This document shows, piece by piece, positions 32,491-41,840 of a DNA stretch of 64,000 nt. Below the pieces are notes generated by a model. It saw only the letters and a list, made by a program, of their open reading frames with translations, was not told the DNA's origin and searched no databases. Numbering within the stretch: the stretch's first letter is position 1; each line of letters starts with the position of its first letter. A program made the position numbers and the translations under genes. Source of the stretch: Cytophagales bacterium (GTDB lineage Bacteria > Bacteroidota > Bacteroidia > Cytophagales > 172606-1); the NCBI GenBank assembly GCA_030446715.1, contig JAUJMU010000002.1:194499-258498 (forward strand), in the 5' to 3' direction.

Positions 32491-33168
32491 CTACTTCTTT
32501 GCAGTGGCTTTTTTGCTGATGGTACCGAGGGGTTTTTCGATGTTGAAGTAAAGCTCCTTGAGGTTGTACTCATTGGGTTGGGCCACTTGCAGCAGATCAT
32601 ATTTATTGTCCACTACCGTCTGTTTGACCACTTCCAGCCCGAGGATGCCGGTGATGATGAACTCATCTGCGGGGTCGGTCACCACGTAGGCGGTCTCCCG
32701 GGAAAGGCCGTCGCCGCTGTCCAGAATTACATCCACCAGACGCCGGAATTTATAATCCCACTGTTTTCCCTGCGGATCGTTCAGATTCGTATAACCGGCC
32801 ACCATGCCAAATACGGTGTTGATATCGAAGGGCTTGGCGGCAAGAATTTCCTTGCCCAGCGTAATTACCCGGGCGTAATTGTTCTGCTCCAGGGCATGGT
32901 TCAACTCCTGTTTTCTCGGATTTCTACTATAGGGCTGGTATCCGGGCATCACGGGCTGGCCGTAGTAAAGGTATTTATAGTCTACTTTGGAGAGAGTAGT
33001 ATCGTTGGCTTTATACCTCGAAAACAGCTTCGGGTAGTGGTAGCGGGATTTTGAAGTTTTTACCGCCTCGTCAATGACATTGAAATCTACTTTGGAAATC
33101 CGCTGCGCCTGGGTTTTGCCGGCCGCCGCCAGTAAAGCAACTGCAATCAAAAATGCAACTCTTTTCAT
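32491..33168 (-). CDS. DUF4919 domain protein, secreted
   Basis: The 225-residue protein has a signal peptide ('MKRVAFLIAVALLAAAGKTQA') and the DUF4919 features 'SKVDYKYLYYGQPVMPGYQPYS' and a tetratricopeptide-like helix pair 'ELNHALEQNNYARVITLGKEILAAKPFDINTVFGM'. 'DVILDSGDGLSRETAYVVTDPADEF' follows. The family is widespread in Bacteroidota and has no known function. It probably acts in the periplasm. Confidence 0.82.
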   Translation of the reverse strand: MKRVAFLIAVALLAAAGKTQAQRISKVDFNVIDEAVKTSKSRYHYPKLFSRYKANDTTLSKVDYKYLYYGQPVMPGYQPYSRNPRKQELNHALEQNNYARVITLGKEILAAKPFDINTVFGMVAGYTNLNDPQGKQWDYKFRRLVDVILDSGDGLSRETAYVVTDPADEFIITGILGLEVVKQTVVDNKYDLLQVAQPNEYNLKELYFNIEKPLGTISKKATAKK

Positions 33169-33275
33169 TGTACAGGAACGTTATAAAGGATACAAAGGTA
33201 TGAAGACTTCGGGCATCAGAAGCAGGCAGTTTCGGGGATAAGTTTTAATTTTACCCTCTCCATCCGCCTTTTTCC

Positions 33276-33848
33276 ATGCCCCTGATAGCCGATCCTTCCC
33301 ACCTTCATCTGCTGCTGACTGGCCCGGTTTACAACATTCCGGAACCTGAGGCCCTACCGGTTACTGTTGTCCCTGAACCGGCTGCTCCTCCCCCCGCGCC
33401 GCCCGTTGAGGCGCGGCCGGTGCCGGTTACCCCGGCCCTGCCGAAAGTAACCGCTCCGGAACCGCCGCCCCCGCCCCGTCGCCGCAGCAAGGTGATGGTT
33501 CTCTACAATGAACAGACTACCCCTTACCTGCAGCCGAAGCACGAAACGCTGCTCAAAAATATCCTCAAAGCCATCGGACTTACGCTGGATGATATTGAAC
33601 TGGTGAACCTTAACAACATCAGGCGGGTGGATTACGTGGAGATTCTGAAGGAAAAAACGCTGAACCAACTGGTCAGCTTCGGCATTGACCTCCGCGAACT
33701 GGAAATCAATATCCCGCTGACCGCCTACCGGGTGCAGAAAATCGAGGATGTAAATATGCTGCTGGCCGACAGCTTTCACGAACTGGAGCTGAATACCGAC
33801 AAAAAACGGATGCTTTGGACCTGCCTGAAGGAAATGTTTCAGAAATAA
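33276..33848 (+). CDS. Proline-rich N-terminus protein of unknown function
   Basis: The 190-residue protein has a proline/valine/alanine-rich region at residues 18-70 ('PEPAAPPPAPPVEARPVPVT' is typical) followed by a compact C-terminal domain 'RRRSKVMVLYNEQTTPYLQP' to 'MLWTCLKEMFQK'. The latter looks like a small alpha/beta fold with 'LKNILKAIGLTLDDIELVNL'. The proline stretch is probably a flexible linker. No family is recognised; a DNA-polymerase-III psi-like fold was considered but not supported. Confidence 0.65.
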   Translation: MPLIADPSHLHLLLTGPVYNIPEPEALPVTVVPEPAAPPPAPPVEARPVPVTPALPKVTAPEPPPPPRRRSKVMVLYNEQTTPYLQPKHETLLKNILKAIGLTLDDIELVNLNNIRRVDYVEILKEKTLNQLVSFGIDLRELEINIPLTAYRVQKIEDVNMLLADSFHELELNTDKKRMLWTCLKEMFQK

Positions 33849-33851
33849 CAA

Positions 33852-33881
33852 ACCCGGAAAGTCCTTGAAAACCTTCCGGGT
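33852..33881. terminator. Hairpin between convergent genes
   Basis: ACCCGGAA and TTCCGGGT pair across a 14-base loop between the convergent 33276 and TlpA-like genes. No strong T-run, so the call rests on position. Confidence 0.5.
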
Positions 33882-33904
33882 CCGGGCCTGACCGTTACTG
33901 CTGA

Positions 33905-35023
33905 TTACTGGCGGAGGATCTGGGCCAGTTTGTCTTCCAGTTCCTTGCCCCTCAGATTTTTGGCAACGATTACGCCCTGCGGGTCAACCAGAAAAGTAGC
34001 CGGAATAGACCTGACACCGTAGGCTTCGGCACCGGCTGAATTCCAGAATTTCAGATCCGAAACGTGTACCCATGTGAGGCCGTCATTGGCAATGGCCTGC
34101 GTCCATTTGTCCTTTTCCTTGTCCAGTGATACGCCGAATATTTCAAAGTTTTTGCCTTTGAACCGATTGTACATCTTCACTACATTGGGATTTTCCTGAC
34201 GGCAGGGACCGCACCATGACGCCCAGAAATCAATCAGAACGTACTTGCCGCGCAGGGAAGAAAGGCTGACCGCCTTGCCTTCCGGGCTGTTGAGGGCAAT
34301 ATCCGGAGCCTGCTGCCCGACCTGTACTGCGTTTTTGTACTGGGCAATCTTGGCCGAAAAATCTTTGATGTACTCCGAGTTGGGAAATGCTTTTTCGAAC
34401 TCCGGTGCCAGGGGAGCAAGGAATGCGTATTCTTCTTCCGGATTCAGGGCATTGGTGGCATACCAGGAGGCAAGCGTCGGTCCGCCCGCTTTGATCAGCT
34501 TCTTGAGTTCCTCGTTCTGATCTTTCTGCATGGCAAAATACTTAGCCTGAATGTTTTCTTTGGCTTTATCGTCCTTTTTAGCGGCTGCTTTCTGAAAATC
34601 AGCCTGTAACGCAGCCGCTTTGGCCTGAAAATTATTCTGCACTTTTACCACCTTCTCCAGTTGTTCCACTTCTGCCGAGCCTTTCATGGTAAAGGCGCCG
34701 TTGGGGTTATTGCCGTCAACATCTACGGTAATATTGTCGCCGTTGGCAAGGATAACCAGTACTTTCTGCACGTCGTAAAAATCAAGCATATAAAACCGCG
34801 GTTCGGCGGTTTTGCCCTTGAGTGTGTAGGTGTTGTCTTTGGCAAGGGCCACGGAATCTACCGGCTGGAAGCCCTGCTTGCCCAGAATATGGAGGACAAC
34901 TTTACCTTTCTGAGGCGTTTTAACTTTTCCGGTTACGGTAAAGCCATCTTTACGGTCTTCGGCTTTGGTCTGGCAGGCCAGTACGGTAACCGCAAAAAGG
35001 AAGAGGAAAATTAGTTTTTTCAT
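33905..35023 (-). CDS. TlpA-like thiol-disulfide lipoprotein with DUF4369 domain
   Basis: From ATG 35023 the 372-residue protein has a lipobox ('LFLFAVTVLAC'), a DUF4369 beta domain (about residues 25-120) and a C-terminal thioredoxin domain with the redox pair in 'DFWASWCGPCRQENPNVVKMY'. A lysine/alanine-rich helical linker lies between. It is an inner- or outer-membrane-attached periplasmic reductase; substrates are unknown. Start at 35050 is less likely because it places nine extra residues before the signal. Confidence 0.9.
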   Translation of the reverse strand: MKKLIFLFLFAVTVLACQTKAEDRKDGFTVTGKVKTPQKGKVVLHILGKQGFQPVDSVALAKDNTYTLKGKTAEPRFYMLDFYDVQKVLVILANGDNITVDVDGNNPNGAFTMKGSAEVEQLEKVVKVQNNFQAKAAALQADFQKAAAKKDDKAKENIQAKYFAMQKDQNEELKKLIKAGGPTLASWYATNALNPEEEYAFLAPLAPEFEKAFPNSEYIKDFSAKIAQYKNAVQVGQQAPDIALNSPEGKAVSLSSLRGKYVLIDFWASWCGPCRQENPNVVKMYNRFKGKNFEIFGVSLDKEKDKWTQAIANDGLTWVHVSDLKFWNSAGAEAYGVRSIPATFLVDPQGVIVAKNLRGKELEDKLAQILRQ

Positions 35024-35118
35024 AAATAGCAACAAAGGAAAAATTTTCATAAGTAACGAATGGTCAGGCGGAAAAGTGCTGACTTACAATTGTATAAAAG
35101 ATAATGAAGGAAAATCGT

Positions 35119-36579
35119 TCAGATTTCCTTCAGGGTCTTCCCCAGCAGTTCGGTGGTTAGCTTTGGGTCAGCCTTGCCGCCGCTCCTTTTCATCACTTCA
35201 CCCATGAACATGCCAAGCAGCGCCTTCTTGCCCTTTTTAAACTCTTTCACCTTTTCGGGATTGGACAGAAGCACTTCGTTGATCAGCGTCTGCAGGATAC
35301 CGCCGTCACTCTGAAGCAGCAGATTATTTTCTTCGGCAATGGCGGCAGCTGATTTTCCGTGCTGTATCATCAGCGGAAAAATTTTCTGCGACGCAATCGT
35401 ATGGTTTACCTTGCCGCTGTCCACCAGGCTGATCAGCCCGGCCAGTTCCCTTGCGCCCACGGGGAAGTCGTTGATGTGGAGGTTTCTTTCGTTTAAAACT
35501 GATTTCACGGCCGTCATTACCCAATTGGAAGCCGCTTTGTAATTTTTAGTGTGCCGGCAGACTTCCTCGAAATAATCCGCCGTTTCCCGCGAATCCGTCA
35601 GGACCCCCGCGTCGTAATCCGGCAAACCATAATCATTTACAAACCGGCGGTGGAGTTCCTGAGGAAGGCTGGGCATGGCGGCCCGGATGCTTTCCAGCCA
35701 TTCCTCTGAAACCACCAGCGGCGCAAGGTCGGGCTCCGGGAAGTACCGGTAGTCGTTCATGGTCTCCTTGATCCGCATGGAGTAAGTCTGTCCGTTGCCG
35801 GCGTCGAAAGTACGGGTTTCGGAAAAAATGGCGTTCCCCTTTTCGGTTTCGTTCAGTTGCCGGTCAATTTCGTGGTCAATGGCCCGCTGCACATTGCGGA
35901 TGGAGTTCATGTTCTTCACTTCCACCTTGGTACCCAGCACTTTGCTTCCCTTTGGCATGATCGAAATGTTGGCATCGCAGCGCATGGAACCTTCTTCCAT
36001 GTTTCCGTCGCAGATGTCGAGGTACCGCACCAGTTTGCGGATTTCAGTCAGGTAAGCCGCCGCCTCCTCCGAAGTCCGGATCACGGGCTCGGTTACGATT
36101 TCAATCAGGGCTGTGCCGGCCCGGTTATAATCCACCAGCGTATCCGGCTCACCGGCAAGGTGAATCGATTTACCGGCGTCTTCTTCCAGATGAATGCGGT
36201 TCATGATAACATCCCGGTGGCTCCCGTCCTTTAACCGGACCGTTACGGACCCCTTCCGGCAGATCGGCGTTTTGTCCTGGGTAAGCTGATAGCCTTTGGG
36301 CAGGTCGGGGTAGAAATAGTTTTTGCGGTCAAATATATTGTACCGGCTTATTTCGCAACTGCACGCCAGTCCCATCCGGATGGCGTATTCTACGGCTGTG
36401 CGGTTCAGTTTCGGCAGCGTACCCGGATGCCCCAGCGTAATGACGCTGATGTTGGTGTTGGGCTGGCTGCCGAATACCACGGCATCCGAAGCGAATACTT
36501 TACTCCGGGTCTGCAACTGGCAGTGAACCTCAAGACCAATTACGGCCTCGTATGCAGAACGGATTTCGTGACTGGGCAT
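35119..36579 (-). CDS. gatB: Asp-tRNA(Asn)/Glu-tRNA(Gln) amidotransferase subunit B
   Basis: The 486-residue protein matches GatB throughout: 'AVIGLEVHCQLQTRSKVF', 'GHPGTLPKLNRTAVEYAIRMGLA', 'DRKNYFYPDLPKGYQLTQ', 'RIHLEEDAGKSIHL', 'DYNRAGTALIEIVTEP', 'DYRYFPEPDLAPL' and the YqeY tail. It forms the GatCAB complex that amidates mischarged tRNAs. gatA and gatC are not adjacent. Confidence 0.97.
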   Translation of the reverse strand: MPSHEIRSAYEAVIGLEVHCQLQTRSKVFASDAVVFGSQPNTNISVITLGHPGTLPKLNRTAVEYAIRMGLACSCEISRYNIFDRKNYFYPDLPKGYQLTQDKTPICRKGSVTVRLKDGSHRDVIMNRIHLEEDAGKSIHLAGEPDTLVDYNRAGTALIEIVTEPVIRTSEEAAAYLTEIRKLVRYLDICDGNMEEGSMRCDANISIMPKGSKVLGTKVEVKNMNSIRNVQRAIDHEIDRQLNETEKGNAIFSETRTFDAGNGQTYSMRIKETMNDYRYFPEPDLAPLVVSEEWLESIRAAMPSLPQELHRRFVNDYGLPDYDAGVLTDSRETADYFEEVCRHTKNYKAASNWVMTAVKSVLNERNLHINDFPVGARELAGLISLVDSGKVNHTIASQKIFPLMIQHGKSAAAIAEENNLLLQSDGGILQTLINEVLLSNPEKVKEFKKGKKALLGMFMGEVMKRSGGKADPKLTTELLGKTLKEI

Positions 36580-36630
36580 GGACGAAATGATTGGATGACT
36601 GTAAAAATATCAAAAATCCGCGCCTGTCGG

Positions 36631-36858
36631 GATCAGGATTTTCAGGATTAAAGGATTGGAGGATTTCCGGCACTTTCCCACGGTTAAAACCTTGGGCTAC
36701 TGATACCGTTCCGTTTTCAGCCGGAGGATTCACCTTGGTCAACGCTGATTACCTGGGGAAACGATTATAGTCTTTTGCCACATTTCCCCAGGCTTTCCGG
36801 CTGATGGTGTCTCCTTTATCAGTCAGGCAAATCCCTTAATCCTGAAAATCCTGATTCA
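36631..36858. repeat. Inverted-arm element between gatB and the deaminase gene
   Basis: The left arm (36631-36656) and right arm (36831-36856) are reverse complements in 24 of 26 bases, built of repeated CAGGATT units of about nine bases. The 174-bp core contains an imperfect palindrome CACGGTT/AACCTTGGG near 36680. The element nearly fills the gap between gatB and the deaminase stop codon. Confidence 0.75.
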
Positions 36859-36863
36859 GACGA

Positions 36864-37337
36864 CTAATACAGCTCCTTGTCCGGCTTCTCCGTCCACTCG
36901 CGGAAGGCTGCAAGTGCTTCGTCGCGGAGCATCTGCCGGGTAAAGCAACAGCGGTCTTCAATGGGGCGGCCAATCTCTTCATAAATAAATTGATCATCGA
37001 ACCCGATGGCCGCCGCGTCTTCCCTGGTATTGGCAAAGTACAGCTTGTCGAGCCGGGCCCAGTAGATGGCACCCAGACACATGGGGCATGGTTCGCAGGA
37101 AGCGTACATCTCGCAGCCTGCGAGGTGGAAGGTGCCGAGTTTTTGGGTCGCTTCGCGGATGGCTACCACTTCGGCGTGGGCAGTCGGGTCGTTGGTTTCG
37201 AGTACGCGGTTAAAGCCGCGGGCAATGATCTGGCCGTTTTTCACGACCACGGCCCCGAACGGACCGCCCTTGCCGGCCCGCATGTTTTCGACGGAGAGCC
37301 GGATGGCCTCCCGCATGTGTTGGTGGTGATCAGTCAA
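36864..37337 (-). CDS. Nucleoside deaminase, guanine-deaminase-like
   Basis: The 157-residue enzyme has the zinc site H54-A-E56 ('PTAHAEVVAI') and C84/C87 ('CEPCPMCLGAIYWARLDKLYF'). 'TREDAAAIGFDDQFIYEEI' is typical of the small bacterial guanine deaminases rather than tRNA adenosine deaminase. It converts guanine to xanthine. The stop codon lies 6 bp beyond the end of the upstream repeat element. Confidence 0.9.
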   Translation of the reverse strand: MTDHHQHMREAIRLSVENMRAGKGGPFGAVVVKNGQIIARGFNRVLETNDPTAHAEVVAIREATQKLGTFHLAGCEMYASCEPCPMCLGAIYWARLDKLYFANTREDAAAIGFDDQFIYEEIGRPIEDRCCFTRQMLRDEALAAFREWTEKPDKELY

Positions 37338-37439
37338 TGTGATGAATCATGAGTTGGAGATATTCTATAGCATCAGAATCAAGCCGACCGGTCAGAGTAA
37401 ACGTTAATTGCCTATAGACCGCGTCGCATCCTTTCGGAA

Positions 37440-37472
37440 AAACCTTTCGGATTTTAGAAATCCTAAAGGTTT
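37440..37472. repeat. Imperfect palindrome, REP-like
   Basis: AAACCTTTCGGATTTT and GAAATCCTAAAGGTTT pair in 14 of 16 positions. GTCGC and GCGAC flank the structure. It sits alone in the 188-bp gap between the deaminase and a small gene. Confidence 0.55.
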
Positions 37473-37525
37473 AGCGACACATTTCTTTTCCGGCAAGTTG
37501 TGGCGCCTTTTATATCATAAAAGAA

Positions 37526-37750
37526 TTATGCAGCCCGATCAGTGCGGGGAATCTTTACTGTAACATCAAAATTCTTAAGTAAGGAGACAAGTTGATTGAG
37601 ATATTCATTCCTGAGTTGCTCGTACTGCCCATACATAACAGGCAGATGACTATGTGTTTTTCTGTGCAGAGAAATCTGCTCATTCGCATTGTCAATTTGT
37701 TCAAGCAGGTCACTGATCTCCAGCAGCAACCGTTCCTTTTGACTTGTCAT
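37526..37750 (-). CDS. Small coiled-coil protein of unknown function
   Basis: The 74-residue product is helical, with a leucine-rich heptad start 'ERLLLEISDLLEQIDNANEQISLHRKT' and 'YGQYEQLRNEYLNQLVSLLK'. It lacks signal or membrane segments. It is 49 bp downstream of alaS on the same strand and may be co-transcribed. No family is recognised. Confidence 0.55.
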   Translation of the reverse strand: MTSQKERLLLEISDLLEQIDNANEQISLHRKTHSHLPVMYGQYEQLRNEYLNQLVSLLKNFDVTVKIPRTDRAA

Positions 37751-37799
37751 ATTCAGGTTTTATTTTGATAATTGTCAAACTGCATCAGTGCATATCCGG

Positions 37800-40653
37800 T
37801 CAGAACTGTTTGATCAACATCTCTCTCCCCTTTTCCACAACCCGGTCCAGTCCGGAGAGGTCAGTGCCGCCGGCCGTAGCAAAGAACGGCTGGCCGCCGC
37901 CGCCGCCTTTGATCTCTCTGGCCAGTTCCTTCACGATATTACCGGCATGAAGATTCTTATCCTTCACCAGTTGATCATCAATCATGACGGCGACCTGCGG
38001 CTTGCCCTGCACGTCGGCGGCCAGCACCAGAAAGAGATTTTCTACTTTCTGCTTCAGTTCGTAGGCAATTCCTTTCAGGGCATCAGCTGAGGGCAAGGTT
38101 ACCTTTTCGGCGATAACTGAAACCCCATTGCTCCGCTGCACTTTCTGCAGCAGGCTCTCCCGGATGGCACCGGCCTGTTCGAGCTGGAAAGCTTCTACCT
38201 GCCGGGCCAGCGCCTGTTTTTCATGCAGCAGACCGGCTACGGCTTTCCGCACATCTTTTGGTCCTTTCAGCAGTTCCCTCAGTTCGCGCAGCGTCCCAAA
38301 CTGTTCATCCACCAGTTCTTCGGCCTTGTCGGCGGTATAGGCTTCAATTCGTCGCACACCAGCAGCTACGGCACTTTCGGACACGATCCTGAACAGGCCG
38401 ATCTGCCCGGTGGCGGGTACGTGAGTGCCACCGCACAGTTCAACCGAGTAATCAGGGTTGAAGGTAATCACCCGCACAAAGTCACCGTACTTTTCGCCGA
38501 AAAGCGCCGTGGCACCCAGTTCCATGGCTTTGGCAATGGGCACGTTGCGTTTTTCATCCCTGGCAATGTTCTCCCGGATGCGGCGGTTCACGATCTTCTC
38601 CACCCTTTCGATTTCCTCGTCGGTCATCTTGGCGAAATGGGAGAAGTCAAAGCGAAGTACATTTTCGTTTACCAGTGAGCCTTTCTGCGCCACATGCGAG
38701 CCAAGCACCTCCTTCAGCGCGGCGTGCAGCAGGTGGGTAGCCGAGTGGTTGTTCTCCGTCAGTATGCGTTTTCCGGTATCTACCCTTACAGTCAGCGGCT
38801 GCCCCAGCAAATCACCGAAAGACAGGATGTTGTCACTGGTAAAGTGAATAATCAGGTCGCTTTCCTTTTTGGTATCCACAATCCGGATCAGTTTCTGGCC
38901 GGGCTGCCCCTCATTGAATACAAACACACCCCGGTCGCCGACCTGTCCACCGCTTTCGGCGTAGAAAGGCGTCCGGTCCAGCACAATCTGGTACTGGGTT
39001 TTGTCTTTGGTGGTCACGGCGCGGTACTTCACAATGCGGGCATCTGACTCCAGCTGGTCGTATCCCACAAATTCAACGGCGTCGGCATCATACACTTCCA
39101 CCCAGTCAGTGGCTTCCGAGGCCGCGGCAGCGCGGGAACGCTGCTTCTGCACTTCCATTTCCCGCTTGAAACCTTCCTCATCCACAGACAAGCCTTTTTC
39201 GCGGGCAATCAGTTGAGTTAAATCAACCGGAAAGCCATACGTATCATACAACTCAAACACAACCCCTCCATCCACCGTACCACCTTTGGATTCCGTGGCA
39301 ACCTGGTCAAAACGGCGCAGGCCCGTTTCCAGCGTGCGGAGGAAAGAGGATTCTTCTTCCATAATTACCCTTGATACAAACTCCTCCTGTGCCTTCAGTT
39401 CCGGAAATACGTCGGCAAACTGACCAGCCAGTTGCGGAATCAGCCGGTACAGGAAAGGCTCGCGGAAATTCAGGTACGTGTAGCCATAACGCACTGCCCG
39501 GCGCAGAATCCGGCGGATCACGTAGCCGGCCCGGACGTTGGAGGGGAGCTGTCCGTCGGCAATGGTGAAGCTGATGGCCCGGATGTGGTCGGCAATGACC
39601 CGCATGGCAATGTCGGTCTGCCGGTCCTGGCCGTACGTTTTGCCGGCCATCTGCCCGATGCTGCGGATCATTGGCTGGAATACGTCGGTGTCGTAGTTGG
39701 AGGTTACGCCCTGAATCGCCATGCACAGACGTTCGAAGCCCATGCCGGTATCGACGTGCTTTGCCGGCAGCGGCACCAGACTGGCGTTGGCCATCCGTTC
39801 AAACTGCATGAATACGTTGTTCCAGATTTCGACTACCTGCGGGTGGTCCCGGTTTCTCTTTAAGCTCCTTCAAGATTGTTACTTCAGTGTGCTTTTGGGC
39901 TCTCGCCTTTTTGAATTCATCTCCGGTTCTATCACCTTGATAATTTAATTCAAATTGGATGAGTTCTCCTGATCCCCCATTAATAGCATTCCACTGTCGC
40001 TCAAACTGCATGAACACGTTGTTCCAGATTTCAACTACCTGCGGGTGGTCCCGGTTCACCCAGTCGCGGCCGGGTTCGCGCTGCACTTCCTCCTCTGGCC
40101 GCAGGTCAATGTGGATTTCGGAACAAGGTCCGCAGGGACCCGTATCACCCATTTCCCAGAAATTGTCCTTTTTTGAGCCATACAGAATCTGACTTTCGGG
40201 CACCATCGTTTTCCAGATACCGAAGGCTTCCGTATCCGGAGAGAGGTTTTCCTTTTCGTCGCCGCCGAATACGGAAACGTAGAGGCGGTCCTTGGGCAGC
40301 TTATACACCTCCGTGAGTAACTCCCACGACCATTGGAGGGCTTCTTTCTTGAAATAATCACCAAAAGACCAGTTTCCCAGCATCTCAAACATGGTGTGGT
40401 GGTAGGTATCGTGCCCTACTTCTTCCAGGTCATTGTGCTTGCCGGAAACCCGCAGGCATTTCTGCGTATCGGCCACCCGACGGAATTCCGGTGTTTTATT
40501 ACCCAGAAAATAGTCTTTGAACTGCGCCATGCCGGAATTGGTAAACATCAGCGTTGGGTCGTTTTTGATTACCAGCGGAGCCGAGGGTACAATCTGGTGG
40601 CCTTTGGATTGGAAAAACTCCATGAACTTCCGGCGTATTTCGTGCGAATTCAT
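37800..40653 (-). pseudogene. alaS: Alanyl-tRNA synthetase gene, frame disrupted by a 202-bp insertion
   Basis: The 5' part (40653 to about 40003) encodes '[19 protein letters not shown]' through '[19 protein letters not shown]', the catalytic core start. It then runs into a foreign-looking 143-bp stretch and a second copy of the last 59 bp, where the frame stops at 39799. The 3' frame starts at 39809 ('[22 protein letters not shown]') and carries all remaining domains: editing motifs 'NNHSATHLLHAAL' and 'CGGTHVPATGQIG', and the C-Ala domain. Deleting one repeat copy plus the 143 bp restores a normal 880-residue enzyme. Because alaS is essential, another copy, frequent repair or an assembly fault must be considered. 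Confidence 0.9.
39796..40056. repeat. 59-bp direct repeats flanking a 143-bp insert in alaS
   Basis: Copies at 39796-39854 and 39998-40056 differ at three positions, all third codon positions and all synonymous (GAA/GAG, GTA/GTG, GTC/GTT). The insert between them is AT-richer than alaS and is open in the upstream alaS frame ('[16 protein letters not shown]'). Confidence 0.92.
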
Positions 40654-40974
40654 ACGAAAAGGTATAAAGGTGACTTTTGGGTTTAATCGGGAACTGCCTG
40701 CCCGTCAAAAACGGGGTAACTTGAAGTTTCCTGAAAACAGGGATCAGCGCCTTCCGGAGAGTTGAGTAAGCGGTCAGATCTTTTCTCTGCCTCCTCCGGA
40801 ACGACACTCTGCAAAGGTAAACGATCAGCCGGATGTTACGCAAAAATGCACCCGGCTTAAACAATACAATTAAACCAGCTATGAACCGCCCTTCTTCCCT
40901 TCCCGCCTGATACTCAAACTACTGGCAAGGATACGGAAGAAGGGCATTTTGTTACATACTAAACATTCCGGAAG
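40654..40974. promoter_or_regulatory. Divergent region between alaS and the M23 gene
   Basis: On the minus strand TACCTTTG at 40812-40819 fits the TAnnTTTG -7 element, with TTTTTG about 21 bp upstream as -33; this is a likely alaS promoter. An 11-bp inverted repeat (GCCCTTCTTCC at 40888-40898, GGAAGAAGGGC at 40935-40945) lies just before the M23 gene. No ORF was seen. Confidence 0.5.
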
Positions 40975-41817
40975 ATGGCAAGACTCAAGTACTATTACGA
41001 CACAGAAACCTGCAAGTACGAACGGATCAGGGTTCGCCGGGCTGACGTAGTGCTGAATCTGCTGGGCTTTCTGTCAGTATCCTTTCTGATTGCCCTCGTG
41101 CTGGTCCCCGTTTACACCTCCTGGTTTCAGTCCGACCGTGAGGCAACTCTCCGCAAGGAAAACGAAGAATTGCTGCTGTATTACGACCTGTTGAAGGAGG
41201 AAATGACCAAAACCAATCAGATGCTTACGGCATTGCAGAAACGAGACGACAACGTGTACCGGGTGATTTTTGAAGCCGAGCCGCTGGCCGCTTCCGTCCG
41301 GTCGGCCGGTGTGGGTGGGGTGGAAAGGTACAAGGAGTTGCTGGAGAAAGGAATTAAACGTGAAGACCTGATCCTTTCGGCAATGCAGAAAATTGATCTG
41401 CTCAAAAAGAAAATGTACATCCAGACCAAGTCATACGATGAGATTGTGAAGCTGGCCAAAAACAAGGAACAGATGGTAGCCAGCCTGCCGGCAATCCAGC
41501 CCGTCTCCAATAAAGAGTTAAACCGCCTCGCCTCTGGTTTCGGACTGCGCATTCACCCGATCTATAAGGTACGGAAAATGCACACCGGCGTTGACTTTTC
41601 TGCCCCGCGGGGTACGCCAATCTACGCCACCGGCGACGGAGTAGTCTCGGTCGCCGTGAGCAACCTGGGTGGCTACGGCCGCGAAGTCCAGATCAACCAC
41701 GGCTACGGGTACGTGACGCTGTACGCCCACCTTGACAATTTCACCGTTAAGTCCGGCCAGCACGTAAAAAGGGGCCAATGCATTGGCTACGTGGGCAGTA
41801 CAGGAACTTCACTATAA
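40975..41817 (+). CDS. M23 family peptidase, C-terminally truncated
   Basis: The 280-residue protein has one membrane segment ('VVLNLLGFLSVSFLIALVLV', residues 26-45), a coiled coil (about 55-170) and a LytM domain with metal ligands H196 ('ASGFGLRIHPIYKVRKMHTGVDF': H then D207) and 'HGYGYVTLYAHLDNF'. It stops at 'GQCIGYVGSTGTSL', where relatives continue about 45 residues with the conserved HLHYE motif. The last zinc-site histidine is therefore missing, and the protein may be inactive or act as a regulator. The reading frame ends in AT-rich, repeat-like bases. Confidence 0.85.
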   Translation: MARLKYYYDTETCKYERIRVRRADVVLNLLGFLSVSFLIALVLVPVYTSWFQSDREATLRKENEELLLYYDLLKEEMTKTNQMLTALQKRDDNVYRVIFEAEPLAASVRSAGVGGVERYKELLEKGIKREDLILSAMQKIDLLKKKMYIQTKSYDEIVKLAKNKEQMVASLPAIQPVSNKELNRLASGFGLRIHPIYKVRKMHTGVDFSAPRGTPIYATGDGVVSVAVSNLGGYGREVQINHGYGYVTLYAHLDNFTVKSGQHVKRGQCIGYVGSTGTSL

Positions 41818-41840
41818 CTTAGTGACTCAATAACTTTTTT

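Noticed and set aside
39855-39997. Intein in alaS
   Set aside because: The insert lacks a Cys/Ser N-terminal splice residue, a C-terminal His-Asn and intein blocks, and it breaks the frame.
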